Shown here: positions 45,870 to 56,758 of the stretch, piece after piece
Position numbering within the stretch: position 1 is the stretch's first letter
Layout of the letters: each line of letters opens with the position of its first letter
NCBI GenBank assembly: GCA_019096155.1
Contig: JAHCVI010000002.1
Span: 2,294,001 to 2,358,000 of the forward strand
Length of the DNA stretch: 64,000 nucleotides
Reading direction: 5' to 3'
Origin: Staphylotrichum longicolle
Taxonomy: Eukaryota; Ascomycota; Sordariomycetes; Sordariales; Chaetomiaceae
The notes under the pieces: model-generated
Databases searched by the model: none
Told to the model about the DNA's origin: nothing
The model's input: only the letters and a program-made list of their open reading frames with translations
Program-made: the position numbers and the translations under genes

Positions 45870-46473
45870 GACTGGTGGTTGGGGAGAGGAATTTGGCCTG
45901 GGGACGTTGGTTTGTTGATAAGTTGAGGGCTGAGGGAGGTGTTGGGAAAGCAATTGCCTGGTCTAGCACGCTGGATTGGGGCTCGACTGGGTGTCGATTT
46001 GCTATGAAAAGGCACTGGGCTCTGTAAACCGGTCGACAGATTTGGCTTTATGTTGATGTTGATTGACGAAGTCAAAAAAAGATGGGTTGCTAAGTGGATT
46101 GCTGGAGATGCCAGCAGAAGAGGAGGGCAACAACTGCAAGGAAGAGCCGTAGATATATCACTGTTCGGGGAACACGAGTCTGCACCAGAACGTGCCAAAG
46201 GTGACTTGACGTGGCTCAACCAGGAACAACGTGTATTCACTGGGGAATTGACGAAGTTCAGCAACTCGGCTTCCATAGATCTGCCAATATTCTTCACCTG
46301 GAAGCTGGCTATTCGGGGACACTGCCTGTGCAATCCCGCCTCTTGGACCTAATGATCTGACAGCATGTTAGTCCCACTGCCTTTACACACGTACACTATC
46401 TGGGGTCATGTAATTACCTATAGTTGAGTTCTTGCCACCAACATGGCACCCGGTAATCGTGGGTTCCTCCACG

Positions 46474-46728
46474 TTACTTCTGCCTGCATCTGGGGCAAAT
46501 GTCATCGGACGTGCTGGTCTTCTCTCTCCCTCCCTCGCATTGTGCGCCATTCTTGACAGCCGTACATTCCGTAGTGTAAAGGGGCTTTTCTGTCCGTATG
46601 TGGCCGCACTTGTATTTTCTGAAGACCGCTTCACATATTTTCGCTTGTTCTGTTTCGGATGAGTGCTCGGGATGCTGCGCTGGGTCAACTGCGGGAGGCT
46701 GGGTGAGACTGGGCTCAGTGACCTTCAA
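46474..46728 (-). CDS. Possible small Cys-rich protein, 5' end unresolved
   Basis: An open frame ends KYKCGHIRTEKPLYTTECTA then CEGGREKTSTSDDICPRCRQK and TAA. The spacing of Cys and His (CGH, C, C, CxxC) is like the small metal-binding-looking proteins that are common and uncharacterised in sordariomycetes. The upstream half is Pro/Glu/Ser-rich. There is no in-frame ATG between the previous stop (about 46.79 kb) and the Cys region, so the start must come from an upstream exon I could not locate, or the gene is broken. The beginning given here is only the start of the clearly open frame. Confidence 0.35.
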   Translation of the reverse strand: MKVTEPSLTQPPAVDPAQHPEHSSETEQAKICEAVFRKYKCGHIRTEKPLYTTECTAVKNGAQCEGGREKTSTSDDICPRCRQK

Positions 46729-47367
46729 CTTGCTGGAGGGGACTGATGGAGCAGAGCGGTGGTCGGTTTTGAGTTTACTGACTCTTCATCCACCGAGGGA
46801 TTACAAGGAAGCGGACCAGATATAGGTGTTTGAAGGGAGCAAAGTCCGTTCGGGGCTGTGAGCTAGCCTGGAGCTTCGGCGTCAATGTCTACATCGTCTC
46901 AAGAAAAACAAAGAGCTACACAGCTACATGAATTTCTAACATGACCTCCGAAAGAAAAGTAAGGCATTACGCTCAGCGTCCTGGTACCTTCTGCTATGCT
47001 AGGCTGGCTCACAATCGATGCCCCTTGAGTCATGGCTAGCACGGTAGCCAAGTCAGATTGCTGGAACGGCTCCGCCATGAAAGCCCCAGGTTAAATGCCA
47101 CTGGTTTGATATTCTCACAATCAATCACGCTTTGATTTATTTTGTTTGCCAGAACAAAGGTAGCTGAAAAGGCAAGGGGTCTCGGTCAGGGGTACAGTGT
47201 GGACCCAGCCTCCTTCCATTTCGCACTGTTTGGGCCACAACGAGCATCAAAATTTTTGGCAGCACTGTGATGTCAGTTTCAGGCAAGCACTCACTCACAA
47301 CTCACTCTCACTCCCAAACCCTTCTCCATTTTCCCTTTTTGCGCCGGAAATCCCACCGAGTGACAAG
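46729..47367. other. Intergenic region upstream of the ankyrin gene
   Basis: No gene seen; the last 150 bases are C/A-rich and probably the leader of the ankyrin gene. Confidence 0.45.
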
Positions 47368-48214
47368 ATGGCGCCCCAACTAAGCGAAGACGAGATTGAC
47401 GACCTGCTGTATGCGGCCCGCACAGGCGAAAAGGACGAGCTCACAACCCTGCTCCAGTCGCTGGCCGATCGTGAAAAAGTGTCGCCCGCCGAGATTCTCA
47501 CTAGCGCAACCGACGAGGGCAAGTCGACATGCCTGCACATGGCGACTGGCAACGGCCATGAGGGTGAGTTTGACCCTTCTTCTCACCTTTCCTTATACTC
47601 AAAATTCATACCACCTAAATAAACGTCTCACATTGACTCACAACCCCCTCAAAGAAATCGTCAGCTTCTTCCTCTCGCACTTCGACTCGCGTCCCGCGGC
47701 GGAGAAGCAGGCCTTCCTAGACGCCCCCAACGAGTACGGCAACACGGGCCTGCACTGGGCCGCCCTCACCTGGCCGTCAGCTGCTGGTCGAGAGCGGCGC
47801 GCGTCGCCCTCCAACGACAACTACGCTGCTGGTCGACAAGTTGCGTCGACTTCTTGGAGGGTTGAGACGAACGCCGAGGGGGGAAGTGGAGGGGTTGGAG
47901 AAGAGGGCGGGCGGTTGGAGGAAGGAAAGGAAAGAGGTGGGGGGGTTCGTCATGAAGGCAATTTTATGAGTTATGATAATGCTGATGAGCTGCCGATGGT
48001 CTCGAGACGTGGGCCAGGGGATGGTTTCTCACGGAGCAAAAGGAAGAGACCAGCAAAAGCCGCAACACCAGCAACGGTCGGTGGGGGAAAAATCCACTGC
48101 TGGCGCCCAGGCGCCGATGCTGTGATCTACCAGTCGGCAATCAAACCATGCCCGGGTTCCTGCCGCTCTTATCACTTCCATCTTTTTTCGCAACGTTGCC
48201 AGTCTCTTCAGTAG
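47368..48214 (+). CDS. Ankyrin-repeat protein (Yar1-like), damaged second exon
   Basis: Exon 1 (47368-47563) encodes MAPQLSEDEIDDLLYAARTG and the start of an ankyrin unit (STCLHMATGNGHE). A 91-nt intron leads to exon 2 from 47655: IVSFFLSHFDSRPAAEKQAF then NEYGNTGLHWAAL, a clear ankyrin repeat. Yeast Yar1 is a small ankyrin chaperone of ribosomal protein Rps3, and this N-terminus is similar in design. After GLHWAAL the expected next repeat is scrambled. Pieces of it (LLVESGA) sit in another frame, whereas SNDNYAA and VETNAEGG are back in the first. The net frame is kept but about 15 residues are missing. Small deletions in this CG-rich stretch explain it. The acidic/Gly-rich tail and true stop are uncertain; I give the stop of the continuing frame. 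Confidence 0.55.
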
Positions 48215-48522
48215 ACATATGCAACATTCAACTGCAACTGCAAGGCAGTGCCCAAATGAAACAGGCACAAGACATGCCTACAGCTTGCAGTTTTGTGTCT
48301 TGACTAAGAATAGCATATCGAGATGTCATTTTCGGATGTCTAAGAATTCTACGCAAACCGTTAGCTGGAGGGAAAGCCTGAGTTGGCATCACTGATGCAG
48401 TCTAAGTTTGGACGCAGGAAATCATGCAGAGTAAGGTTCTCGTGGTCTCAGTACATGCAGTTGCTGACCGGGATAGGTGTTAACGACTCTGCGCCACGGG
48501 CATATATCGCACTGAGACGGAC
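48215..48522. other. Intergenic region
   Basis: AT-richer sequence between two plus-strand genes; no gene or structure seen. Confidence 0.45.
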
Positions 48523-49167
48523 ATGAGGGCTTCGAAAGATGCCGAAATCGTGGATAAAAGCTTGCGCTCCCTCCAGCTTTTGCCAAACTATCCTCAAACA
48601 AATCTTTTCAAAATGTCCAAGTTTCACGCCATTTTTCCCTCTCCGGCGCAGGTCGCCGTCATGTTTCACGCGGCCCCCGTGGCGACTCCGTCCCCTTCGC
48701 CGTCCCCCTCGCCGGTCCCCGCGGCAACCACCGTGGCTGACCCGGTGGGGGCTCAGCCTCCCGCCCAGCCAACCTCGAATCTCGAGGTGCTGGATGGGGC
48801 AGTTTGCTGCTCTCTTCAGCAACTGCAAGACCAAAACGAAGCCCTGAGCGAGGAAAACGCGGAGCTCAGGGCGGAAATCATCAAAGTCCGCGCCATCGAC
48901 CGGCCCTCGTGCATCCCGTCCAACCGCGGATGGATGCCGGCTTCCAGTGGCACGTCCACCGCCACTGAGAAGTCCTACATGAGGCCGACAATGGCCTCTC
49001 GGTCTCGGAGCTCCGCCGGTTCCCAGGCGCCCGTTGCGGACACCGACACCTGGGAGCGCCCTGCCAGCAGAAGCGTGTCCCCGAGAACCTCCGGGAACAT
49101 CGGCGGCTCATCCCAGCCGGGCTACATGCAACCCACGACCGCTAGCAACCACAAGCGGACGTTTTAG
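48523..49167 (+). CDS. Hypothetical protein with short coiled coil
   Basis: Single-exon frame of 214 residues; a second Met at 48613 (MSKFHAIFPSPAQVAVM) is an equally plausible start. The middle has a Pro/Ser repeat (PSPSPSPSPVP) followed by a coiled coil at about 95-120 (LQQLQDQNEALSEENAELRA). The rest is Ser/Thr/Pro-rich and disordered, ending basic (NHKRTF). No family recognised, no signal peptide or membrane segment. Composition and third-position GC look coding. The arrangement of coiled coil plus disordered Ser/Pro-rich region recalls the HEPN-like gene six kilobases away, but I found no shared motif. Confidence 0.5.
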   Translation: MRASKDAEIVDKSLRSLQLLPNYPQTNLFKMSKFHAIFPSPAQVAVMFHAAPVATPSPSPSPSPVPAATTVADPVGAQPPAQPTSNLEVLDGAVCCSLQQLQDQNEALSEENAELRAEIIKVRAIDRPSCIPSNRGWMPASSGTSTATEKSYMRPTMASRSRSSAGSQAPVADTDTWERPASRSVSPRTSGNIGGSSQPGYMQPTTASNHKRTF

Positions 49168-49603
49168 CATGTTTCTCCCCTGGATCGACAACGGGCAAAG
49201 AGTCGTTCGCATTGCTAGCAGACAGGACCTGGGAGATTCTGGCGTGGTATGGACTGAGACACGGTTTGGTCAGGGTTTTCAACAGAAGGATAGGGGCATG
49301 GCTGTCTTGTTTCAGCCTTTTGTTGGTTGGCCTGGTAATTACGGACGTCGGTTTGGAAGACAAGGTTTAATCATTCGCTGTTCGTCCAACTCTACGACGA
49401 CACTTGATACATTAAGTCAAAAATATAAATATCACAGTCACCACAACGCAGATGGATTGAGTACCAGATGTAAATGGAAATACGTGCTATTCATTGAAGA
49501 CAATGGAAAGTTGCATTTACCTGAATCTAAGTGGCTGATGCCCCGCTTGTCTGAGTCCCTCTTGGGATGCAATCTACTTTGGTCCTCTCATGCTACAATG
49601 CTC
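49168..49603. other. Convergent intergenic region
   Basis: AT-rich 3' sequence between the coiled-coil gene and the kinase-like gene; no gene seen. Confidence 0.5.
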
Positions 49604-50902
49604 TTACACTGACTCGATCAAGGTCCAGGGGCCATCGACATTCTCCTCCCCGTAGTTGGCCGCACTCGTCCTGGCCCGCTCAGGGGTTTGAGCATTGGCG
49701 CGGCTGTGGACAAAGGGCATCTTACCGTTTGCAACCTGCTCTGCCTGCGATCTGCCCATTGTCAAGAAGGTACTAAACGCGTTAGTTCCCTGCTCGACTG
49801 TCAGCGCCATTTCTTCCAGCTTCCTCGCCTCGCGGACCACCTCGACCAGGTACGGCGGGCGACTCCGCTCATTCGTTCCGGCGAGCAGCTGATCCTGATC
49901 ATCCACAAACCTCATCATCATGACCAGCCTCTTCAGTCCGACCCCCTGCGCGCTCACACCGGGCTGGTTGAGGTCCATGAGCCCTCCCGCTCCCGGCGCC
50001 GGAACGGCCAATATCAACAAGTTCTCCACGCCCTCCAGAAACCGCGCCACATCCCACCTCCTCCTCTGCCCAGGCGGAGCCGTCCCCGCCGGCGGCGACG
50101 GGAAGTCGAACCCCGGATGGACGTTCTCCCACGCATCCAGCACGGCAGCTCGCGTGTCGTTGTCGTCATGCCCGCGGTACAGCGCGATGCCGTCGACGCG
50201 CGCCTCTCTGGCCGTGCGCGCGCAGCCAAAGTCCCCGACGTAAAAGTCCGGCAACACACTGCCGCCGCCGCCACCACCGCCGCTCAGGTCAAAATGCACG
50301 AAAACGTTGGCCAGGTGTAGGTCGCAGTGGTACACCGCCTCGGGACCGAGCTGGTACATGACGTGGAGCGTCTCACAAACCTGGGCGACGCAGCGGGCGA
50401 CGAAGCTGACCGGGAACAGGGCCGAGACGTTATTCTCTCGCCACATGCGAGCCCAGTCTGCCACGCTGCTAGCGTTGCAGAGCGACCAGTAGCTGACGCG
50501 CAGGCATTGCAGCTGCGGGGGCTGGTTAGGGTCGATGTGCGGGAACGGGACGGCGTGGACCTCGTGCGAGAGGCAGTTAGCCCAGCGCGGGGTGAGGACT
50601 TGTCCCTCGTATAGAGGGGGGTTGTTTTGGACAAGGGAGTTGAGGACTCGGAGGATGCGGACCTCACGGTCTTCTGGGGCGCGCGTCAGATCTGGGGTAC
50701 TGGGAAGGGTCAGATGCTCTCTGCTTACCTTGCGCACGACGACTTCGCGCGTGGAGATGTCGACGACGAGTTGGACCTTGCTCTGCGCGCCCGCGGCCAG
50801 CTTTCGGAGAAAGAGATAGGAGTTGCCTGACTTGGCCTCGAAACCAAAGGCGTAACCCGGTGATCCGGTTTGAACCAGACCGGGCCGAGGGAACGAGAAC
50901 AT
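49604..50902 (-). CDS. Protein kinase-like protein
   Basis: Single-exon frame of 432 residues starting MFSFPRPGLVQTG. It has a degenerate kinase fold. A possible VAIK-type lysine lies in STREVVVRKVSRE. The catalytic loop YHCDLHLANVF (HxDxxxxN) has Cys where HRD kinases have Arg, and the metal motif is VGDFGCART. Between them is a Gly run (SGGGGGGGSV). The glycine-rich loop and APE motif are not obvious, and the C-terminus is long and polar. This pattern is common in lineage-specific fungal kinase-like families of unknown function. Catalysis is possible because the Asp, Asn and DFG are kept, but is not shown. No signal peptide. Confidence 0.7.
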   Translation of the reverse strand: MFSFPRPGLVQTGSPGYAFGFEAKSGNSYLFLRKLAAGAQSKVQLVVDISTREVVVRKVSREHLTLPSTPDLTRAPEDREVRILRVLNSLVQNNPPLYEGQVLTPRWANCLSHEVHAVPFPHIDPNQPPQLQCLRVSYWSLCNASSVADWARMWRENNVSALFPVSFVARCVAQVCETLHVMYQLGPEAVYHCDLHLANVFVHFDLSGGGGGGGSVLPDFYVGDFGCARTAREARVDGIALYRGHDDNDTRAAVLDAWENVHPGFDFPSPPAGTAPPGQRRRWDVARFLEGVENLLILAVPAPGAGGLMDLNQPGVSAQGVGLKRLVMMMRFVDDQDQLLAGTNERSRPPYLVEVVREARKLEEMALTVEQGTNAFSTFLTMGRSQAEQVANGKMPFVHSRANAQTPERARTSAANYGEENVDGPWTLIESV

Positions 50903-51777
50903 GGCTGAGCAGGGAAATCGCTGGGTTGCAGAACTTCTCCCGAGTTGCGGTGCACTTCCGGTAGACTAGGTACATATCGGAGAGAGAGATAGGGCTATTA
51001 AATAGACATCGGATTCAGGAGGACAAGTTGAATCTCAGATCAAACTTGAAAATCTCGCAACATGAATCCCATTGTTCGGGTATTGGCACTGCATACATGA
51101 GGTAGTTGGCCAGCAAAACAGCCACACTGAACACAATGCAATTGTCTACCTGATTTGTGACAGCAGCTTTCTTTGTTGTTTCACGTAACATTGTTTATGT
51201 TCAGACCAACAGCCCCGAGGTCAAAACTTCCACACCCAAAGCTAAGGAAAGAAAGAGAAACAACACGAAGATCAGCGAAAGAAGGAAAAGAGTATCTAAG
51301 TGAAGAAAACTTGAAAAGCGCAGGAAAGGGACAGGATACCCCCTCTCACCTCAGAAACAACACCGCTACGAACAGCACTCAACCACCTTGGATAACTAAC
51401 AAGAAAAAAAACAATGCCAACCAAGATATGCATGGACACTATTCTCTTTGTGGCGGCACTGTGCCTGCCTTGCTTCCCCAGATTTTATCCCGCGCGCGGG
51501 ATGATCGACCGCAGATCCCTGACTGCAACTTTCTCCTCTGGGTAAATCTCCGTTGCCATCCCGCCCCGTGCCGGGCTGACGGTACAGAGCTCTGGCTAAA
51601 TCAGTATGCCTCTCCCCTTGGCCAAGCAAATTAACTTTCGGGCACTGAACATCCGCCGGTCGATACCACCCCAGATCGTACAAAACCCACGTCAGCCATG
51701 TGTTCTCGAAGAGTTCCGTCTCACTGCATTCGCAGCCAAGACTCGGTTGACGTCTCCAGACGCCATCAATCTTCAAC
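50903..51777. other. Divergent intergenic region kinase-like/SGNH hydrolase
   Basis: No supported gene; A-rich stretch at 51.2-51.4 kb. Holds both promoters. Confidence 0.45.
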
Positions 51778-53156
51778 ATGTTGTCTATTCCGCATTGGGC
51801 AGCCGTCGCTGCCTCGTTGATGCTGCTGGCTCCCAGCACCATTGCCGTCCCAACGCCTGGCGATGCTGAGCTGAAGCTGGATGCTCGGGACCCGGTTCCA
51901 TACAACCACTGGCATTGGGTGGCCACCTGGACGTCGATGCCGCAGCTGGTCGAGTCGAGTAACATGCCTCCTTCGGGCTTCGTACGTGCCGAATTCCTAT
52001 CCCCAAACATTCAAACCGTCAACAACTGACTCGACGTTAGACCGGAAGCAGCCAGTTCAAGGACGCCACTCTCCGCCAGACGCTGCACCTCTCCATCGGT
52101 GGCGAGCGTTTCCGCCTGCAGATCAGCAACACCTTTGGCGGCAGCGACCTGCCCATCACCGCGGCCTCCATCGCCCTGGCCGCAGGCAACAAGGCCGGCG
52201 TGCCCGGCATCGACACCGCGACGCTCAAGCCCCTCACCTTCAACAACGGCTCCGCCTCCATCACCATCCCGCGGGGGCAGGTCGCCTACACGGACCCCAT
52301 CGACTTCAGCGCGGCTCCGCAGACCAACATCGCCGTCTCCCTCTACTTCCAATCCGGCCAGTCCGGCAGCAGCATCACGGGCCACCCGGGCAGCCGCACG
52401 ACCTCGCACATGCAGACGGGCAACCGCGTCAGCGCGGCCACGCTGTCGGGCGGCGCCAACACCAAGCACTGGTACTTCCTCTCCGCGGTGGAGGCGTGGT
52501 CCCCGCCGACCACCAGCGCGCTCGTCATCCTGGGCGACAGCATCACCGACGGGCGCGGCAGCACCGACGACGGCAACAACCGCTGGCCGGACCTGCTGCT
52601 GGCGCGCATGCAAAAGGCCAACATCACGCACATCGCCGTCAACAACCAGGCCGCGGGCGGCAACACGGTGCTGTCGGGCGGGCTCGGCCCCACGCTGCTG
52701 AGCCGCTACAAGCGCGACGCGCTCGAGGTCGCCGGCGTGAAGTACGTCATGGTGTTTGAGGGGGTCAACGACATCGGGTCGGGCGGGACGGACGCCGGGT
52801 CGCAGAACGGCATCGCGAGCCGGCTGCAGCAGGCGTTCCAGCAGATCGCCAAGGACTGCAAGGCGGCCGGGCTGACGACCATCGGCGGGACCATCACGCC
52901 GTTTGGCGGCAGCGGGCAGTCGTACTCGAACCCGACGCGGGAGCAGACGCGCGTCAAGGTCAACGACTGGATCCTCAAGAGCGGGACGTTTGACAAGACG
53001 GTGGACTTCGCGGCCATGATTGGCGACCCGTCGGCCAAGAGCCAGCTGGCCAAGGCGTACGATGGCGGAGATCATTTGCATCCGAATGTCGCTGGGTATC
53101 AGGCGATGGCGGACGGGTTCCCGTTGAATGTTTTCGAGCCGAAGGAGGCCTCGTAG
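51778..53156 (+). CDS. Secreted SGNH/GDSL-type hydrolase
   Basis: Two exons (51778-51981, 52041-53156) give 439 residues. A signal peptide (about 1-23, WAAVAASLMLLAPSTIA) and a likely Lys-Arg-free propeptide precede the mature start near HWHWVATWTS. An N-terminal beta-rich region (residues 80-215) precedes the SGNH fold. Block I GDSITDG has the nucleophile Ser about 235; then NNQAAGGN (oxyanion Gly), GVNDIG (block III Asn), and DGGDHLHPN with Asp 412 and His 415. All catalytic residues are present. Such enzymes are extracellular esterases acting on acylated polysaccharides or lipids; the substrate cannot be told from sequence. One Cys or none in the mature part, unlike many secreted esterases. 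Confidence 0.88.
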
Positions 53157-53333
53157 GCGTGAGCGGCTGGGAGGTAGGGGAAGGGGTTCTCTGAACAGAG
53201 GCAAAGCAGGAGGAAGCACACGCAAGATAGGCGCTAAAGAACGTGTGTGAGAGGTGTAAATATGAGTATGCCAAAGTAAATATGAAACAAAACTGGGAGA
53301 AGCAATTTCCCTGGATCCAGTGGTTCCCCGAAC

Positions 53334-55359
53334 CTAGGAATTCCCCCCTGCTTTCACCTCTGCATCCAGCAAAACCCTTGACTTGGCGGAGCGGCTAGTG
53401 ATCGAAGTCTTGAACGGCAAGACAATCCTGTGCGGTGTGATGAGCGACTGGTCAAGGCTGCTGAGCTGGTGCTAACTTACGCCTGTCCCCTGAATGACCA
53501 CTCTGGCTCAAAAGGGGCTGGTCTGCCATCTTCCCCCACCGGCCAGTCGATATCCACAGTCGCCAGCATCGTCGCCAGTACAATAAGCAAGCTGTTCTCG
53601 GCCAGGTTCCTGCCAATGCAGATGCTGCGCACAATGTCAGAACACACACACAAAATGAACACACCACCGCTTTACGGGTCTGACTGACCGCCTTCCAAAC
53701 CCAAAGTTCCCCGCAGGGAACGGCTCTCCATTCCCGCCCTGGCCGACAGGCAAGTACCTCTCCGGCCAGAACCGAGAGGGGTCAGCATAGACGGACGTGT
53801 CATTGCACATGGCCCATACATTCTGATAGACGATGGTTCCTTTGGGAATAAACATGCCGTTGTACGCGTCGTCAGCAACGCTGGCATGAGGAATCCCCAG
53901 CGGGGAGAGCGGGTTCATGCGGTACGTCTCCTGCAGAACCAGGTTGGTGTATGGTAGGTTCGGGATGTCGTCCCAAGCGGGGAGGCGGTCCTTGCCTACC
54001 ACACGATCGACTTCCTGTTGCGCTTTGCGCTGCACCTCGGGGTTCTGCATGAGGTAGAGGACGAGGAGCATGAGTGTGGCCGCTGTCTGGTGTGTACTCT
54101 GTGAGCACGCCGCTCCGATACCCTTGAAGCTGCAACTTACAGTGTCATTGCCTGCGATGGCGATGGTCGCTGCTGCTCCCTTGATGTCCTCCAGATCAAA
54201 GTCGTTGGGGAGCCCCTTTTGGACGTTTTCATGCCAAATTGACATCCTTGTATGAACAAAGGATTGTACATCCGTAGCCGGAACCTAGGACTAGGTCAGT
54301 TACAGCCGTGATGATTCGGTTGAAGAAACAAAATGAATGATACCGTATTTTTCGTAGAAGCCTCAAAAGGCAGTCTGGTCAGATTCTGAATGGCGGATCT
54401 CCAGGTGTGGGCATAGCGAAGCCTCTCCATGAAGGGGAGCCAGTCCGGCAAGTAACGAGCTGCAGGACAGGATGTTTGTCAGTGGTCCGGACCCGTGCCA
54501 TGCTCCACGCTGTGTTGACACTCGTAACCTACTTGCGGGAAAACGATCCATGATCGAGCTTGCGGGAGCCCCAGATCTGGCTATCGCGTTGGCTGTGTCC
54601 TCGGCCAGCTGGATCCACGGACTGTCGGGTCCCTCAACGTCCAGTCCGTAGCCGATCTTCAATACGATGGCGACGGCAAACCGTCTGACAGAGTTGAGCC
54701 ACCCGTCCGGATTGTCGATCATGTCTTTGCAGCATACCAGTGCTTCTTTGCGCTGGAGAGCTGTGTACTGGACGACTCTGGACTTGGTGAACGGCGGCTG
54801 CAGGATCCTTCGATGTAAATGGTACCTGGGACCCCAACGAAGCCAGGTGAGGGTTGGAGACCAGCCCATCCTGCGCAACGTCAGCCATGTGTTTCCTGGG
54901 CAGGCAGGGCACCAATGTGTACTCTTCGAACATGACAAACCGGGGTCTGTCGGCATAGTTGGATCCACGCTTCTCGAGCAGCTCTGTCGCCGCACTCAGG
55001 CTGTTGAGAACAATCCATCTTGTGCCAAATGTTTGAAAAAAGAGGACATCACTCTCTAAAAAGGCGAGAATAGGTGTGAGTCTCAAGTGTTAGTTTTTGC
55101 CACCAAAGAATAGCCCTTTTGACGCCGTACTGTACTCCTTGGCCCACTCGGCGTACTGCTTGAAGGCAGCATCTTCCGGGACCACTCGGTAATGACCTAG
55201 TATGGGCTCCGAAGGAGGACCCGGCGGAAGCGGCAGCTTGCTCCTCCCCGGCGCCCGAAGCATCCGGTAGGCAGTGAGGAGGAGGGCGACAGTCAACCCG
55301 AGGATGGTGACGGTGCCTGAGGGGCTCGAAGATCCAAAAAGCTGGAGCTCGTATCCCAT
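53334..55359 (-). CDS. Cytochrome P450 monooxygenase
   Basis: Eight exons (55359-55131, 55055-54923, 54870-54533, 54459-54344, 54284-54141, 54086-53689, 53624-53481, 53427-53334) splice to exactly 531 residues. The start is the first in-frame ATG (MGYELQLFGSSS), followed by an ER anchor (TVTILGLTVALLLTAYRML) and the hinge LPLPPGPPSEPILGHYR. Motifs: FQTFGTRWIVLNS, FEEMGWSPTLTW, I-helix AIAGNDTTAATL split by an intron, ExxR as ETYR, and WPERYLP. The haem loop NFGFGRRICIGRNLAE is split between exons 6 and 7, with the Cys ligand kept. The N-terminal half resembles fungal P450s annotated as O-methylsterigmatocystin oxidoreductase-like, a broad label that does not predict substrate. No biosynthetic backbone gene is nearby. 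Confidence 0.93.
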
Positions 55360-56758
55360 ACTGTCGGGATCACAGGAGGGAAACAAGAGATAGTAGTTGG
55401 TAGACGGCTGTAGTCTGTAAGATCATGGTTTTCTCCAGCCGGTGGAGTGTCCAGTGACGCCCAAACATCGCAGTTGCCATCGTACAGTACTTCAAGGGGC
55501 TACAATGTTGGTAATCAGCAGCGGGTCTTCTTGTAGTGCGTCCCGTGCCGATGGAGAGCGAGGAGCTTCCTTGAGGGAATTACACCGAAGCTACCTTGTC
55601 TAGCGGGCAACAACAGCACGCAATTCGCCCTCGCGTTCCGTGCCACCCATAATGGGCGACACCAACCTGCAACGCACTAAGGAGCGTGGAGTTGACTGGC
55701 CGCGAACATGACGCTAATGTAGGCGCGGGTCCGCTTCCTGGACGCCCCCCCGAAGGAGCCATGTGGGAGGCATCCCTATCTTTAGGTAAGACAGACCGTT
55801 TCGATCGAGCATGTTCTAACCACAACAACTCTTCGATGACCTCGCTCGATCATGACCAGGCCGATGAGTGTCAGTCGGTCGTTTCGGAAACTGGAACCAA
55901 CCCTAACCCTGTTGAATACAATTATGCATGGCTTTCTTGATGTTCACATCGAACGATTATTGACGTGAACTGGACTGCTGCGCAACAGGTAGCATGATGC
56001 ACGGTCGGTCTGCGTATCTGATATCCTTCGGACTCGACCCGATGCAGCAAGCCGTTGAGCTGTCGGGTTGTTTTCTTTTGTCGTACCACACAGAGATGGT
56101 GGAGCCGGCACTGCACGGCGCATGCATGGTGAGACCGCCACGGAGCAGGTCGGGGAGTGATGTGCAGGGGCCCGGAATTGGAAATCCCAGGTTTGCCATG
56201 GACGATCGTCAGGGCGCACGACCGGGCAAGACCACATCCCGTAGGGTGAGTGGGGGATGTTGTGTGTCGACCACGGGATGGGCGGTAGGGAAAAGCTGCT
56301 CCATTTCCCCTCACACTTTCTTGATGGTTAGGTTCAGGTAGGAAGCTGGTCAACCTTTTGAAGAGTGCAAAAATACGGGAAAGAGGCTGGAAAGTGGGTG
56401 ACCCGCCCGTTTGGTTGTGGATTCAGTGGGCCGACGCTCTGGCAGGGATCAGGGAGCTTGTGTGCCAGTGTGGTGCTGGCGCACTTTGGGGGAATCAGCT
56501 GCCCCTGTCAGCGGTGGATCCCCCCCACAGCCCGCCGTTTGGGGTTGCGCGAACGCGTTCCGGGAATCCTCATTTCTGCTGGCATGCTGAATTCCAGGCT
56601 TCGTTTTCTTCCGCAACAGCAGCTCTTCGTGAGCAGTTGGTCGGTCCTCTCTTTACCACCCAACCAGCAGACAGCAACTCCAGACCCAATTAATACATCA
56701 TCCATCTATTCATTCATTCCTTTTTTCTTGTCGGTTGCCATTGCATTCCACAACCACC
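55360..56758. other. Divergent intergenic region P450/Ser-Pro-rich gene
   Basis: 1.4 kb without a supported gene. Frames of about 100 codons at 55.9-56.4 kb have no family resemblance. Contains a two-unit telomere-like CCCTAA at about 55.9 kb, too short to matter. Confidence 0.45.

Larger units (their letters stand above)
42696..46473. other. Gene-poor, AT-richer accessory region
   Basis: About 3.8 kb without a supported intact gene. Frames are short and broken on both strands (for example 43713-44084 minus, 44153-44500 plus) and unlike known families. It contains one recognisable gene fragment at 43.5 kb and a poly-T tract. It could be degenerated mobile or duplicated DNA, but I found no terminal repeats or transposase. 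Confidence 0.45.
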
